Below the pieces are notes generated by a model. It saw nothing but the letters and a program-made list of their open reading frames with translations, did no database searches and was not told where the DNA came from. DNA of 64,000 nucleotides from Acanthosoma haemorrhoidale (Eukaryota; Arthropoda; Insecta; Hemiptera; Acanthosomatidae). Location of the stretch: positions 78,657,104-78,721,103 of the forward strand of contig OV884014.1 of assembly GCA_930367205.1 (NCBI GenBank), given 5' to 3'. Position numbers and translations under genes: made by a program. The stretch's first letter is position 1. Every line of letters begins with the position of its first letter. Below are positions 10,331 through 21,800 of the stretch, piece by piece.

Positions 10331-13300
10331 GTCAGTCTATAGTATTTAGTATATAGTGAACTATAGTATAGTTTTATTTATCTTATTGTAACCATTTCCT
10401 TTCGGATTTTCAATTTTCTTAAAACACATAATAGTTAAAATTTCATCTAGCACTTCTTGCAAATTTGTGCTAATTACAATATAGATACAAAATCAGTCAC
10501 CCCATCATTTTTCACTCCAACTATACTTTTTGATACACCTTTGGCAATTCATATAATTGAAATCAATGTTCTTACATCAATAGATAGAAGAGGTAATCTC
10601 TTCAAATACTTATTCAATTATCATGAAAAGACTACTCCTTGTTTTTGGCCAAAAAAAACCACCATTTTATTTGTTAAAGCATCGTTTAGTGAAAATTGCC
10701 TTTTTAAATTGTTAAAATATTCCAAAATAAAAACGTGAATTCTATTATTGGCTATCAATACTTTATTCTTTAAAAAGCATTCGGAGTTCGTTTTTGCCTT
10801 CATTAACTCATTAACGTGGCTTAATAAACGAAACAAATACGACCTTTCAATATTTTATAGGATCCGAGCTGTGGCTCAAGAGAAATCCAGAGTTTTGTAG
10901 AAACTACCTTTAAAATTTCATATCCATTAGATCGCCTTTACTACCCCCAACGAAACAACAGAATTGATATAAAGAAAGACAGGCGAAAATAGATTGTCCT
11001 CAAGCGCTTGATTCATCGGACAACATGGGCCAATGGGACATGCCCGCTATTTTCGGAATTCTTTCTCAGATTCTCGAAAGGTCGAAGGTGTTTCCTCTAG
11101 GCCCACTGGTCCCATCTTACCCAGTAGATCGTATTGTATTAATGGAACGCCTACCTTTCACCAGCGATGGAGTGCTAGTCTCACATCAGCTTTTCCTTAA
11201 ATGTGAAAGAGGAACCTTCTTATAATCATATTTTAGGAAATCGTAAGATATATTATGTAGACTAGCATCCCATTCTTGTGTGTTTTAACTGTTTGTCCTG
11301 GGGAAATTGAAAACTCTGAAAATTATTATTATGAAAATTTGTAGAAAAGTGTTTCTCATCATTTTCGATCGTGATCCACCATAAAACTGCAAAGACATGT
11401 AAGGTTTCTTAATTTTTTTTTTTGTCAAATAAAATCCTTGGTTCTCTCCAGTAAGTGTATCTATGCGTTTAATTATTAACGTTTCGCTAAAATTTAGTAA
11501 CTACCACGAATCTAATGATTTTATATTTTACCGAAAAACATTCACTAGTAAGTGTTTAGTTACTGTTGTGAAATAGTGTGAATAACAAATATGTATGCGA
11601 AAAAATTTATAGACTTAATAGAAAGTGTTTTGAAAACAAAACTGTCTGGTGATAATGCTTACCACGGCCACATCTTGTACCGTCGATTTTTCGAGAGTAG
11701 GCGGGCTCTCTCAAATATTACCACTTGGAAATTTTCAGCCAAAATCACGTCAGTATTTATACATGTTCAGCTTCAATATTAGTTAAGCCCGAAGGAGGAG
11801 GCTGTACTTGTATGTTGTTGAAGGTTGTACTTGTCCGTCGGTCTATTACTCAGTTTACCTGTCACTCTCTGTCTTCTAAGACAGTGACCGTAAAAACTAT
11901 CCAATCGGTCTTAATTTTTAAAGGCACGTTTAAATTGAAAAAAAATAATATTCCCTTATTCAATTATCTGACACGCTGCCTCCTGAGCAGTTTTTCTACA
12001 ACCGTTGATATTTTTCAGAAATTGGTTCAGAGACTTCGGCACGTGCTTTATCATCACTCATTTTAATTATTCCTTCGCTTTCAACGTCTTTAATTTCATT
12101 TATATACAATTAAATAATAATTTAATTCGTATTTAACGTAAAAAGTTTTTAGTCTGTAAATAAAAGAAAACCTTTCAAATAATGAGTAATAAAATGTTGA
12201 GGTCACTGATCATGTTTCAAATATTTTAGTTTTAACTTTGTTAAACAATTGAAACCTAAAATCTTAAATATATTTTGGGCTGTGATTTGCGAGTGCTTGA
12301 AAGTTAAATGATGGGCCTGATCTTTATCATATTTAATTTTTTTATTTAACTTAGTGCTATTGTATATTCAATATTAATTTTGAATTCGATGTACCTTAAA
12401 AATTTCGGATCGGTCTGATCTTTTTTGCAACCAACGAAATCCTAAGTGGGCTTAGAATTGTTTAGTAGTCATCTCGAGAGTTCAATTATAAAGATATATT
12501 CGACTCTATTATGCAATGTTTTATACAAAGTGAAATTGATTTAGTGTGGTCTAAACGATTAGCATTTCCATACTGTTAAATTGGACACAACAGTCATGTC
12601 ATGTATGGTGAGCCTTATCGATCAATCACGAACGCACAGTCACGCAGTGATTTATGCGTGAGCTATTAAGAGGCAGGAATGTGCAAAACAGTGTTACATA
12701 AGACCAGTCAACATAATAGCCTCTAAGAACAGACACAGTGGCCTCTCTGCCGCAGACAATGGGATCTGAGAGCTGATGAAGCGAAGGTCGGAGAGTCTAT
12801 GGTTTAATTGTCAGCTGGCTCGGAGCCATGGTCCTACATTGACCAGCACTACATAGCACTGGACTGTTTAATTTGCCTTTTACAAGCATTGAGTGTCAGG
12901 ACATTAACATTGAGTGTAAGTGAACAATTCGAGCATTAGGATCCAGGAGAGTTGTAGGCACTTTAGGAGTCTAACATTGTATTCACTAAGTCCTGTGACT
13001 AACTTGAGCACAGAATTGTAACGAAAGTTATACATTCCTTACGAAGCTTTATCTTAAATGAATTCATGTTCCTTCTGAAATTCATTCGCAGAACCACCAC
13101 ACCATGTGTTAGTAGGGTAGCTTGTTTTTTTAATTTATAAAATTCACTTCCCTATAATCCTCCTCGGAGACTGAAACGGCATTGGCCTCGTGACCTGCTA
13201 TAAATGCGTAACTGTGGGAGTCCTGGCAATAGCCAGTTTCTCCAATCATCCCCTGAACGTATGTGGTTCTCGCGCTCTTCGTAAGCCTCCACTCGCTCGT

Positions 13301-15994
13301 ATCCGGTGACGCGGCTGACGGAGGGGCGTGGGGGACTTCCCAAGACTCCGCTTCCTCTATCACATGCAAAGGAAGTGACAACCATCTGAATTTGGGAGGC
13401 CTCTGGGCTGTTTGTAAATATTGTATGAATGAGCGAGTGAATGATGAATTGAATGAGAACATTTGTCTCAATTACTTATTGCCTAATAAGGCAGATTGTA
13501 ATTTTAGCACAGTAAAGAAGTTATATAAAATTCATTCACACTTAATTAAATCTGACTTAATTGTCAATGCTGTGCAGATTGAAAATAGGAGATATCAGCC
13601 TAAAGCTACCATTTCAAAAATTGTGATGCAAAACAAAAGGTTAAGGTTGAGAAAACGATTTTTTCTTCTTGTAATCATATTACACTACACCCCAAAATGC
13701 CGAGAACTTAAATTTGATATTATATCTATAAGATGGAAAAATATTTATGTTTTATAACGATTTGATTTATTAATTAGTTTCCTCTTCATAGGGTTGGTTT
13801 TATTTTTAGCAGACCAATAAATGGAACAGCTGTGCAGAAGAATTCTGCCTTTAAAAAAACAAACAAAAAAACACTGGCTGAGTTAAATTTATGATGACGA
13901 CATTAATAACAGTATACTACAGACTTCTTGAAACTATATAGTTTGAAAAAATAACAATCAACAAAAATTTGAACATCCGCAATGTAAACTTTCATGTCAA
14001 AAACAAGCCGCTCACAAATACCAGTAAAGACTGACAGACATCTCGGTGAAAACATAAGGGTTTTTGAATTTGGGTTAGTAAAATAAGCAACGAGATTTAT
14101 TTAGAACTGATAAAAAGAGAATTTCACGTACTGGGACATAACATTTTAAGAGCATAATGTAATACCTTTTTTCTCTGCCAGAAGAGAATATTTGCTTTAC
14201 CGGATATTTAATGTTTTCCACTTAATTTGTTTTATCTGATATTACGGAAATGGAAGATGCCAAATGATTTTTTTTTTTTTAATTAGTAAGAACAGAAAAT
14301 ATAATCAAATGGACTTTTTTTTCCAGTTCTCACCAAATATGCAATGCCCCGACAAATAAACACAATTAAAATATAATAATTTATATATACTTACTAGTTA
14401 TAAGTATAAGTTGGAATCGAGAAGTACTTGCAGCCTTAGGGTGTGCTGTGCTCTGAGCAACTGAACTGGTATGACTAAGCAGAGACCAACCTACGCTGAC
14501 GTACCATCTCGCCATATTTGCAACTCCAGCTCTTTTTATTTATTTATCCATTCCTTCAGGAAGACAGAGTGGGATGAAATATTGCACTTATATTGAAAGC
14601 AACTGCATTTATATATGTCTTAGTCTCTCATAATGTTATATGTAATTCTTCGCCTTCGCAACATCTGTCAAGCTTACTTATTATCATCGACAGACAAAAT
14701 ACACAAGAGATCACAAGCCTTCCATGTTCGACTGAGGGGGAGTGATAATGTCTTTGAAGTTGAAGAAAATAAAGACAAACGTAAATGAGCTGATTAAATA
14801 TTTCTCTAAAGTAATATTTCCATTCCTATTTATTTATCGTACTTTTACTATACGATACGTATTTTTTTACCAACACTTTTTCCTTGAGTAAAAGTAACTC
14901 GACTAGGACAAAAAAAATATACAACTCTCATTAAGTTTCGTACTCTAAATCGAGTTATCGTTGTTGGAAAGTTCAGGAGAAGCAGTTTTCTCGAGCGTGC
15001 CATTGGTTTTGGTTAACTGGAAGCAATCAACGAATCCAGGCCTAGGCAAAAACCTATTAAGTTGGCAGAATTTTGTGACCTTCGGTATATTGATATCCAA
15101 AGACTGCGGATCTCGGACATCCGTCAACGATAGTTTATACTGAAAAAAACGTATCGTGTTTTTAAATCAAGTACTATGATTCACTTGACTAATAAATAGG
15201 CAAATTATTAAGGAATTAAACAGATTAACTCCTTTACTAATTACTGCCTATAAATATATTTATTTATTTAGCAATGTATATATATAGCTTAACATCTATT
15301 TAATGAATGAATGTAGATGACAAAAGGAGGGCGATGTCTTCGTGGTCCGGGTGGATGCCGGGCAGCGGCATGACCATGTTCTCCGCAGGCGAGGACCGAT
15401 GGGGAATGCAGCCACCCCCAATCTGGAGGATGGACGAGGAAGGTTTGGCAAGACCTTTGGAAGACGAAACGCCCCAGCAGCCCCCACCTACACGTTCCCA
15501 ACCACCGAAGAAACGAGGACACGAGGAGGAAGAGGAAGATGACGAGGAGGATACCAGATATGGAGGTAACATGTGATAGTATTTCTAGCCAAACTAAAAT
15601 AGTAATGATTTAAGAGGTTTGCTCTTGATAATTTAGACTAACTGTTGCCTCAGTAGCTCGCACATTAAGCATTTGGCTTGTAAATGCCGTCATGCAACCA
15701 GATACTGTGTATGTAATAACTAAATCAATTCAATATACATCCATTGTTGCAGGAAGCAAGGCCAACGCATCATTCAACGCCTGGTTCCCTATCGTCCTGG
15801 GATACCCTGGCGAAGACGGTTCCAGCAGAGCCAGAGGAGAGTGGAAGAACGCCGACGAACGAGGAGTAGCTGCGGTAGCGAACAGCGTGAACCACGGCAA
15901 GAGTGGAGTCGCATCCAGCCACGCCATCATCTACAGCGGAGAGCCTCCTTCCAGGCGGAAGGCATCTAATGACGTCTCTAGGCAGGCCGAATAG
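10267..15994 (+). CDS. secreted acidic/proline-rich protein, 184 residues, three exons, unknown function
   Basis: Exons 10267-10330, 15317-15565 and 15753-15994 join to 555 nt, giving 184 codons and a TAG stop. Both introns are phase 1 with GT-AG ends. Residues 1-17 (MKSFVAVLGLFVAVALA) form a clear signal peptide, probably cut before HPLH. The mature part has a KRR cluster at 24-26, a Trp/Met/Pro-rich segment (about 30-60), a proline-rich stretch (72-85), KKR at 86-88, and an acidic run of Glu and Asp at 91-100. The C-terminal exon begins GSKANASFNAWFPIVLGYPG and later has AAVANSVNHGKSGVASSHA. The dibasic sites would allow processing, so a peptide precursor is possible; an extracellular structural protein is equally possible. 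I do not recognise the family. The gene model rests on phase agreement and the signal peptide, without expression data. Intron 1 is long (about 5 kb) and holds a LINE fragment. Confidence 0.7.
10331..15316 (+). other. intron 1 of the secreted-protein gene
   Basis: This intron of about 5 kb starts GTCAGT and ends TGAATGTAG. It contains the J1 LINE fragment B at 13147-13523 with its target-site duplication. The rest, including ORFs at 11025-11225, 11591-11782, 11725-12066 and 14945-15143, shows no recognisable coding or RNA feature. An unrecognised GC-richer block lies near 12600-13000. Confidence 0.55.
13147..13523 (+). mobile_element. Jockey-type LINE 3' end (family J1, copy B) with target-site duplication
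   Basis: This is the 3' untranslated region shared with copies at 2590-2941 and 41510-41905 (CCCTATAATCCTCCTCGGAG, GGCCTCGTGACCTGCTATAA, ACGCGGCTGACGGAGG, GTAAATATTGTATGAATG). It is flanked by an exact 11-bp direct repeat, TATAAAATTCA, at 13136-13146 and 13524-13534. The copy has no coding sequence and no long poly(A). Confidence 0.75.
15317..15565 (+). CDS. secreted-protein gene, exon 2 (acidic/proline-rich)
   Basis: The acceptor is TGAATGTAG|ATGAC and the donor GGAG|GTAACA. The exon is 249 nt with phase 1 at both ends, so it is symmetric and could be skipped without a frame change. It encodes residues 22-105, including the Trp/Met/Pro segment and the Glu/Asp run. Confidence 0.65.
15753..15994 (+). 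CDS. secreted-protein gene, exon 3 (C-terminal)
   Basis: The acceptor is CATTGTTGCAG|GAAGC and the exon ends at the TAG stop 15992-15994. It encodes residues 105-184, with a hydrophobic FNAWFPIVLGYPG start and a basic SRRKASNDVSRQAE end. Confidence 0.7.
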
Positions 15995-18110
15995 ATTTCT
16001 CCATCTACCTCTTTGGCTGGTCCTCTTTACCATAGGCCATCTTGGTTGCGTCAATCTCTTTGTCGAGCAGGGAGGAGCTTGTCTTCAGACTTGGGTTCTT
16101 TCTAATTGCCACTGTTTTATTTAGTTTTACTGTGAATCTTGTTTAGCTGTATTCTTGCTATTTTAAGTCTTCGTTTCAATTGACATCTTTTATATCATAA
16201 AATATTTTTGTAGATATTAGTTATGTATGTATTTAGTTAAAATCTGAGGTACTGTTTCAGCTATATGCGCATGTGGGATCCTGTCACCCATAGCTACGAG
16301 GCTAATACCTGTATTTTTTTTTTACTTTTATATCTAAAGGCTATAAGTTTTTTTTTACTTGTGATGATTAAATTCTAGTTCATTATTTTAAATATTACAT
16401 GTACCATGTAAAGTTGTGTTACTTCTCCAGCCAGCAAAAAGTAGTTTTCTTAGGTAATGGAAATGAAATAGTTAAACTAGATTTTTATTTTTTATGCAAT
16501 TTATATTTTAATAAAATGTTTGAATCGATTATAAATGTACCATTACTTCCTAGACGATCCAAGAATCATTAGCAAAATGATCCTTTTCATACTTCCATAA
16601 ATTTGATTTATCTTTCAATGGGTGCCCCTAGTAAATGGCTATTTATATGATTGTCTTTCTTAACAGAAGTATCCAGACGTTTTCTCGAGCACATCACCCC
16701 GTATAGTATTTACCTACATAATAAACTTTCATTTCTAATACCTTATTGCTATACAATTCCAATCTGCCTTTTATTGGCCAATAAAAAACTGATCAATGTT
16801 CATACAGTATTTACAGTTTTTCATTCACTCGCTCATTCGTACAGTACATGATAAACTAAAGAGCAGTTTTATCTTAGGGTAAGCTTAGAATACTCTCCAA
16901 TCCATCTCATTCTTGACAACAAGGAAATGTTTCGTTTATATCAGGAAATTAGTGCCTATTATATTAGTATATAGACATAGTTTATGATTTAATTATATAT
17001 GGCTATATAGAAGCTATCTGTATATATTATAGGGCTTTGAACCCTTTATAGCAGCTGGGATTCCCAGGCTTGTATAAGAGGGCTTGTGCAAGAGTTACAG
17101 TTGTTAGGGCATTGGCCATGAACTTTTAGCTTTCTCTTGCATCCTTTGTTTTGGCCACTATTGCACTCTGGAATGTTGTTTTAGAGAGTTATTTTAGATG
17201 CAATAAAATATTCTTACCTACACAAAAGCATCACTTTGAAAGCTATATAATTTAATTACTGATTGACTTAACAACAAACCATAAAATGACTTTTATGGTA
17301 ATTTCAAATACAAATATTATCAAATATCGTGAAAACAAAATAATAAGCTGAAAATAAGTATGAAACTTAAATAAATAAAGGTAATTTTTTTCACAAAACT
17401 TTTAGGTGAACGGTATCTACTCCTAAGTGAATGATTTTCATGTTTATAGTTTTCGATTTTGGAAATTTTAACTTTGGACGAAAGGCATTTAGCAACTGCA
17501 GAACATCCAAATGTTGAAGGTATAGTATACTCCAGAGCTTCCAGGCGATCATCATACAACCTCGTCTATCGATCAAAATATATTTTTGCGTATCAGTACA
17601 TAGGTATTTTATAAAAATTGGTACGGTCTGTGGTAATGTACCTTACTGGTTAAATGTAAGTAAGATAGGTCTAGACTAGGCTCCTTGAGGAACGCCTGAT
17701 TTAATTATTCTTGTTGAGGCAATTCATTATTTATACGGACATGAAATGGTCCTTCAAATACAAAATGATTTGATGATGTAGAGGAGAGAAGTTGGAGATT
17801 GATTTTAGACTAGTTATATAACAAGACAGTTATAACATGGCAGATGGTGTCGAATTCTGATGCTATGTCTAGGAATGTAGTCAATTTTCGAAACTCTTCC
17901 TTTAAAGGCACTTATTGTATATAAGTTGGTAGGGGAGTGACAATGTAGTCTGAACAAATTGAAATTTAAAGAAAAAACAGTGCTTTGGAATATTGTTCTT
18001 GTCAATCTTCTAAATGAGTTATGGTAGATTTTTCAAACAATACTGACGACATGTTAAGCCCACTGATAGGCTGATAGGCTGATGGATTGTGTTTCGGTTT
18101 TTCCGGCTTG
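15995..18110. other. 3' untranslated/intergenic stretch
   Basis: The first part is likely the 3' untranslated region of the secreted-protein gene. The remainder is AT-rich with no recognised gene. A short repeat (GATAGGCT) occurs twice at about 18064-18080. Confidence 0.4.
16510..16515 (+). other. polyadenylation signal candidate for the 15.99-kb stop
   Basis: AATAAA lies about 515 bases after the stop. A second AATAAA is near 17202. Which one is used cannot be decided from sequence. Confidence 0.4.
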
Positions 18111-18420
18111 TGAAAGGCAGTAACAGTGGATTTTCTAGAAATATTCAATCTTAAGTATTTGTTACAGCTACATGAAAGGCAGTAACAGTGGATTTTCTAG
18201 AAATATTCAATCTTAAGTATTTGTTACAGCTACATGAAAGGCAGTAACAGTGGATTTTCTAGAAATATTCAATCTTAAGTATTTGTTACAGCTACATGAA
18301 AGGCAGTAACAGTGGATTTTCTAGAAATATTCAATCTTAAGTATTTGTTACAGCTACATGAAAGGCAGTAACAGTGGATTTTCTAGAAATATTCAATCTT
18401 AAGTATTTGTTACAGCTACA
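18111..18420 (+). repeat. 62-bp tandem repeat, five copies
   Basis: Five copies with period 62 start at 18111, 18173, 18235, 18297 and 18359 (each beginning TGAAAGGCAGTAACAGTGGA). They look identical. A sixth copy lies on the other side of the LINE at 22580-22641. There are no variable spacers, so this is not CRISPR-like. Confidence 0.95.
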
Positions 18421-18893
18421 TGAAGAGGATCAGGACCCAAAACTCTAGGGTACCTGATATTAGATTATGGAGACTCCTGGGCACCAAGGTGGAGAAGCAT
18501 GGCTTCTTTGCGATCCTGTCTGCCCCAGAGACTAGCATGGAATACCTTGAGAAGCGGAAGCTCAAGCTGAACTATGGGTTCACTAAGGTCGCTCTCAGGG
18601 TATTGGATAAGAAGAAGCCGCCGAAAGTAGTACAGGAGAGGCAGCCGGCTGATAAGGTGGAGGAGGCAAGGAGCGATCCTGAGGCGGTGGAGTCGAAGAG
18701 GATCGCTACGACGAATTTCCCAACTCCTAAGGATGGCCCCAAGGCGATGACTATGGCGGCTGCGGGGGGTGGCCCCGTGGCGGGGGCTGGGGGGCGCGCT
18801 GGGTCTCGGCCCTCTGTGATGGGGAGGCCTGGGTTTGGCGCTGTCTCCCGGCGTCCGCCTCGGGGTGGCCCTCCGGGGGCCGACGGGCACTGA
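18420..18893 (+). CDS. LINE ORF1 (gag-like), C-terminal part only
   Basis: The reading frame of 157 residues uses an ATG at 18420-18422 that straddles the junction between the 62-bp repeat and the element, so this ATG is unlikely to be the natural start. The protein begins KRIRTQNSRVPDIRLWRLLG and continues EYLEKRKLKLNYGFTKVALR, a globular segment followed by a Lys/Glu region. It ends in a Gly/Pro/Arg-rich tail (about residues 115-157) that is likely disordered and nucleic-acid binding. Zinc knuckles expected in ORF1 are not seen, so either they lie in the missing N-terminal part or this lineage lacks them. The stop TGA at 18891-18893 is two bases before the ORF2 ATG. Confidence 0.65.
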   Translation: MKRIRTQNSRVPDIRLWRLLGTKVEKHGFFAILSAPETSMEYLEKRKLKLNYGFTKVALRVLDKKKPPKVVQERQPADKVEEARSDPEAVESKRIATTNFPTPKDGPKAMTMAAAGGGPVAGAGGRAGSRPSVMGRPGFGAVSRRPPRGGPPGADGH

Positions 18894-21800
18894 TCATGGT
18901 GGTGAGGCTGCTGCAAATTAATCTACACCACTGTATTGCAGCATGTGGTGTTCTGCAGCAGTATGTGAGAGGTAAGGATATTGATATTATTCTAATACAA
19001 GAACCTTACCTGTATAAGGGCAGGATGGGGGGGCTGGCGATGCGTGGGTATGAGATTATTTCTGTACCCGAGCGTGCCAGAGCCTGTATCCTGCATAAGA
19101 GCAGTCTTAAAATGCTGCCTCTATGGCAATATTGTTCTAGAGATTTAGCAGCAGCTCAAATGGCCCTCAACGAGGGAAATCAAGGTGGGAGGTTGACGAT
19201 TGCATCGGTCTACCTCCCATATGAAGAAAGAGTCCCGACCGAGGCACTTAGTAAGCTAACGGAAGGGACTGGCTTAAGGGGCGAGCTTATAGCATCGCTT
19301 GACGCGAACGCTCACCATCAGCTCTGGGGGAGCAAGAACAACAACCAGAGAGGTGAGTGTTTAGTAGAGTACATAACTAGTAATGACCTAGACATTCTAA
19401 ACAGAGGCAATATTGCCACTTTTAACAACAGAATCAGATCTGAGGTCATTGACATAACCCTTAGCACACGTACTATAAGCCTAAGGGTTAAAGGCTGGCA
19501 CGTCTCTGAAGAAGAGTCATGCTCAGATCATAGATACATTAGATTTGATCTAAGTGGTAACATCACGTCCGAAGCTGTGTATAGGAATCCCAAACTTACA
19601 AACTGGGAAACCTACTATACACAGCTTGAGGAGGAGGTCAAATGCTGTCCTAGAGTGGTGAGTAGCAACTGGCATTTGGAACATTTAAACTCAACATTGA
19701 CTGAGGCAATGATTAAGTCATACACTGATAATAACACTGTATGTAATGTTAGATCCAACAGGAACTGTCCCTGGTGGAACAATGAACTTGGCAAGTTAAG
19801 AGCTCTTACACGTAAACTCTTTAACGCGGCCAAAAGATCAGGCAGATGGGACACTTATAAACGTGCACTCACTGATTATCACAAAGAAGTCAGAAAGGCT
19901 AAAAGAAGGGCGTGGAAGAAATTTTGTAGCGAAATAAACGATACAACTTCCATGTTTAGAGTAAATAGGATCTTATCCAAGCAGTCTGACAGGGGAGTAT
20001 TGGGCTCCGTCAGGGTGGGAGGGGGCTATACGGATTCTGAGGAGGGAACCCTCGGTGCCCTGGCGCGCGCACATTTTCCTGGCTGCGGACTGATGGATAC
20101 GATTAATAATGACCCTACCAACTGTGAACACACTAGTTGCAAGGGTAACTGGGCAGAAGCAAATAAAATTGTCAATTCTGCAAGAGTGGAGTGGGCAATT
20201 AATTCTTTTGCTCCTTTCAAATCACCTGGTACTGATGGGATATTCCCAGCCTTGCTACAAAAAGGCCTACCAGTAATTAGGCCCCTTATACTTACCTTGT
20301 TAAGGGGAAGCTTGGCACTGAGCTATATTCCAGTAAGCTGGAGGATGGCAAAAGTGTGTTACATACCAAAACCTGGGAAGAAGTCCTATGACGAACCCAA
20401 GTCTTACAGACCAATATGTCTGACTTCATTTTTAATGAAGACCTTGGAAAAGGTCATAGACAGACATATTAGGGATGGAATACTGGTAGAACGACCGCTC
20501 CATAGCGCTCAATTCGCATACCAGGCAGGAAAATCCTGTGAAATTGCTCTCCACCACCTGGTTTCCAGGATAGAGAGATCCCTAGTTCATAAAGAAATAA
20601 TGGCAGGCATCTTTGTTGATATAGAAGGTGCCTTTGATCGCACACCCTATAACACTATGGCATCGGCCTTAGAAAGAAAGGGGATTAGTTCCTTAGCCTC
20701 TAGCTGGATAAACACCATGCTAGAGAATAGGATTTTACAATCACAATTGGGACAAACCAAACTGTGGATGAAGCCAGTGGGAGGATGTCCACAGGGAGGG
20801 GTGTTATCTCCATTACTGTGGTGTTTGGTCGTTGACTCATTGTTAACAAACCTAAACTCTGCAGGGTTCTACGCACAGGGATATGCTGATGACATTGCTG
20901 TGCTCATAGGGGGCAAGTTCTCAGAAACCATTTCTGAGTTGCTTTCCGCATCGATGGATCTTTTGAGGGATTGGTGTGAAAAGAATGGTTTAGGAATCAA
21001 TCCCCAGAAGATAAATCTCTGTATCTTCACTAACAAAAGAAATGCTATAGTTAGACCACCCTATATAGGGGGGACACAGGTAAGCATTTCTAGTGAGGTA
21101 AAGCATCTAGGGGTTACTCTGGATAGAAAATTGGACTGGTCTAAACACATCAGGAATACTACTATGAAGGCACTTCGATGCCTCTATGCATGTAAAAGGG
21201 CTGTGGGTAGGACCTGGGGACTACAACCCAGAATGTTATTCTGGCTATATACCGCAGCAGTTAGACCAATGGTGCTCTATGCCTCTATGGTGTGGTGGCA
21301 CAGAGGTAGTATTAGTAAAAATAGAACTTTGCTTGGCAAATTACAGAGGCTTTCATGTCTCATGATCACTGGTGCCATGAGTACAACTCCTACTGCTGCA
21401 ATGGAAGTCTTATTGAACTTGAATCCACTGCACATAGAAGTAGAAGCGCAAGCCTTGAACGTGGCTTACAGACTTGCGAAATCAGGAACAAGATCCAAAG
21501 TCATGACTCACATGCGACATGGGAACTTGTTCAGAAGAATTGATGAGGACGAGGTGCTGTCAATGCACTCTGACCTACAAGTTAAGAAACACACAGACGT
21601 TTTATACTGTGCGGAAAACACAAAGACCAAACCACATAAACTGTGTAATGGGATTAATTGCTATACAGACGGCTCGCTAACAGAAAACGGGTCAGGGGCC
21701 GGCATATGGAGGAAAGATAAACCAGAATCTGGGATTTCTATTCCTTTAGGTAGACACACCTCGGTCTTTCAGGCCGAAGTGATGGCGATCAATGTCTGTA

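Noticed and set aside
10029..10349. 106-residue ORF over the first exon of the secreted-protein gene
   Set aside because: It is a shadow in another frame. The frame with ATG 10267 has a signal peptide, a TATA box and a matching donor.
13263..13757. 164-residue ORF
   Set aside because: It overlaps the J1 LINE 3' untranslated region and extends by chance; similar short ORFs appear in the other copies of the same region.
15289..15576. Several overlapping ORFs on both strands around 15.3-15.6 kb
   Set aside because: Only the + frame that continues from exon 1 in phase and into exon 3 is supported; the others are shadows of the GC-rich exon.
18111..18420. Possible CRISPR-like array
   Set aside because: Units are directly adjacent with no variable spacers, and the setting is eukaryotic.
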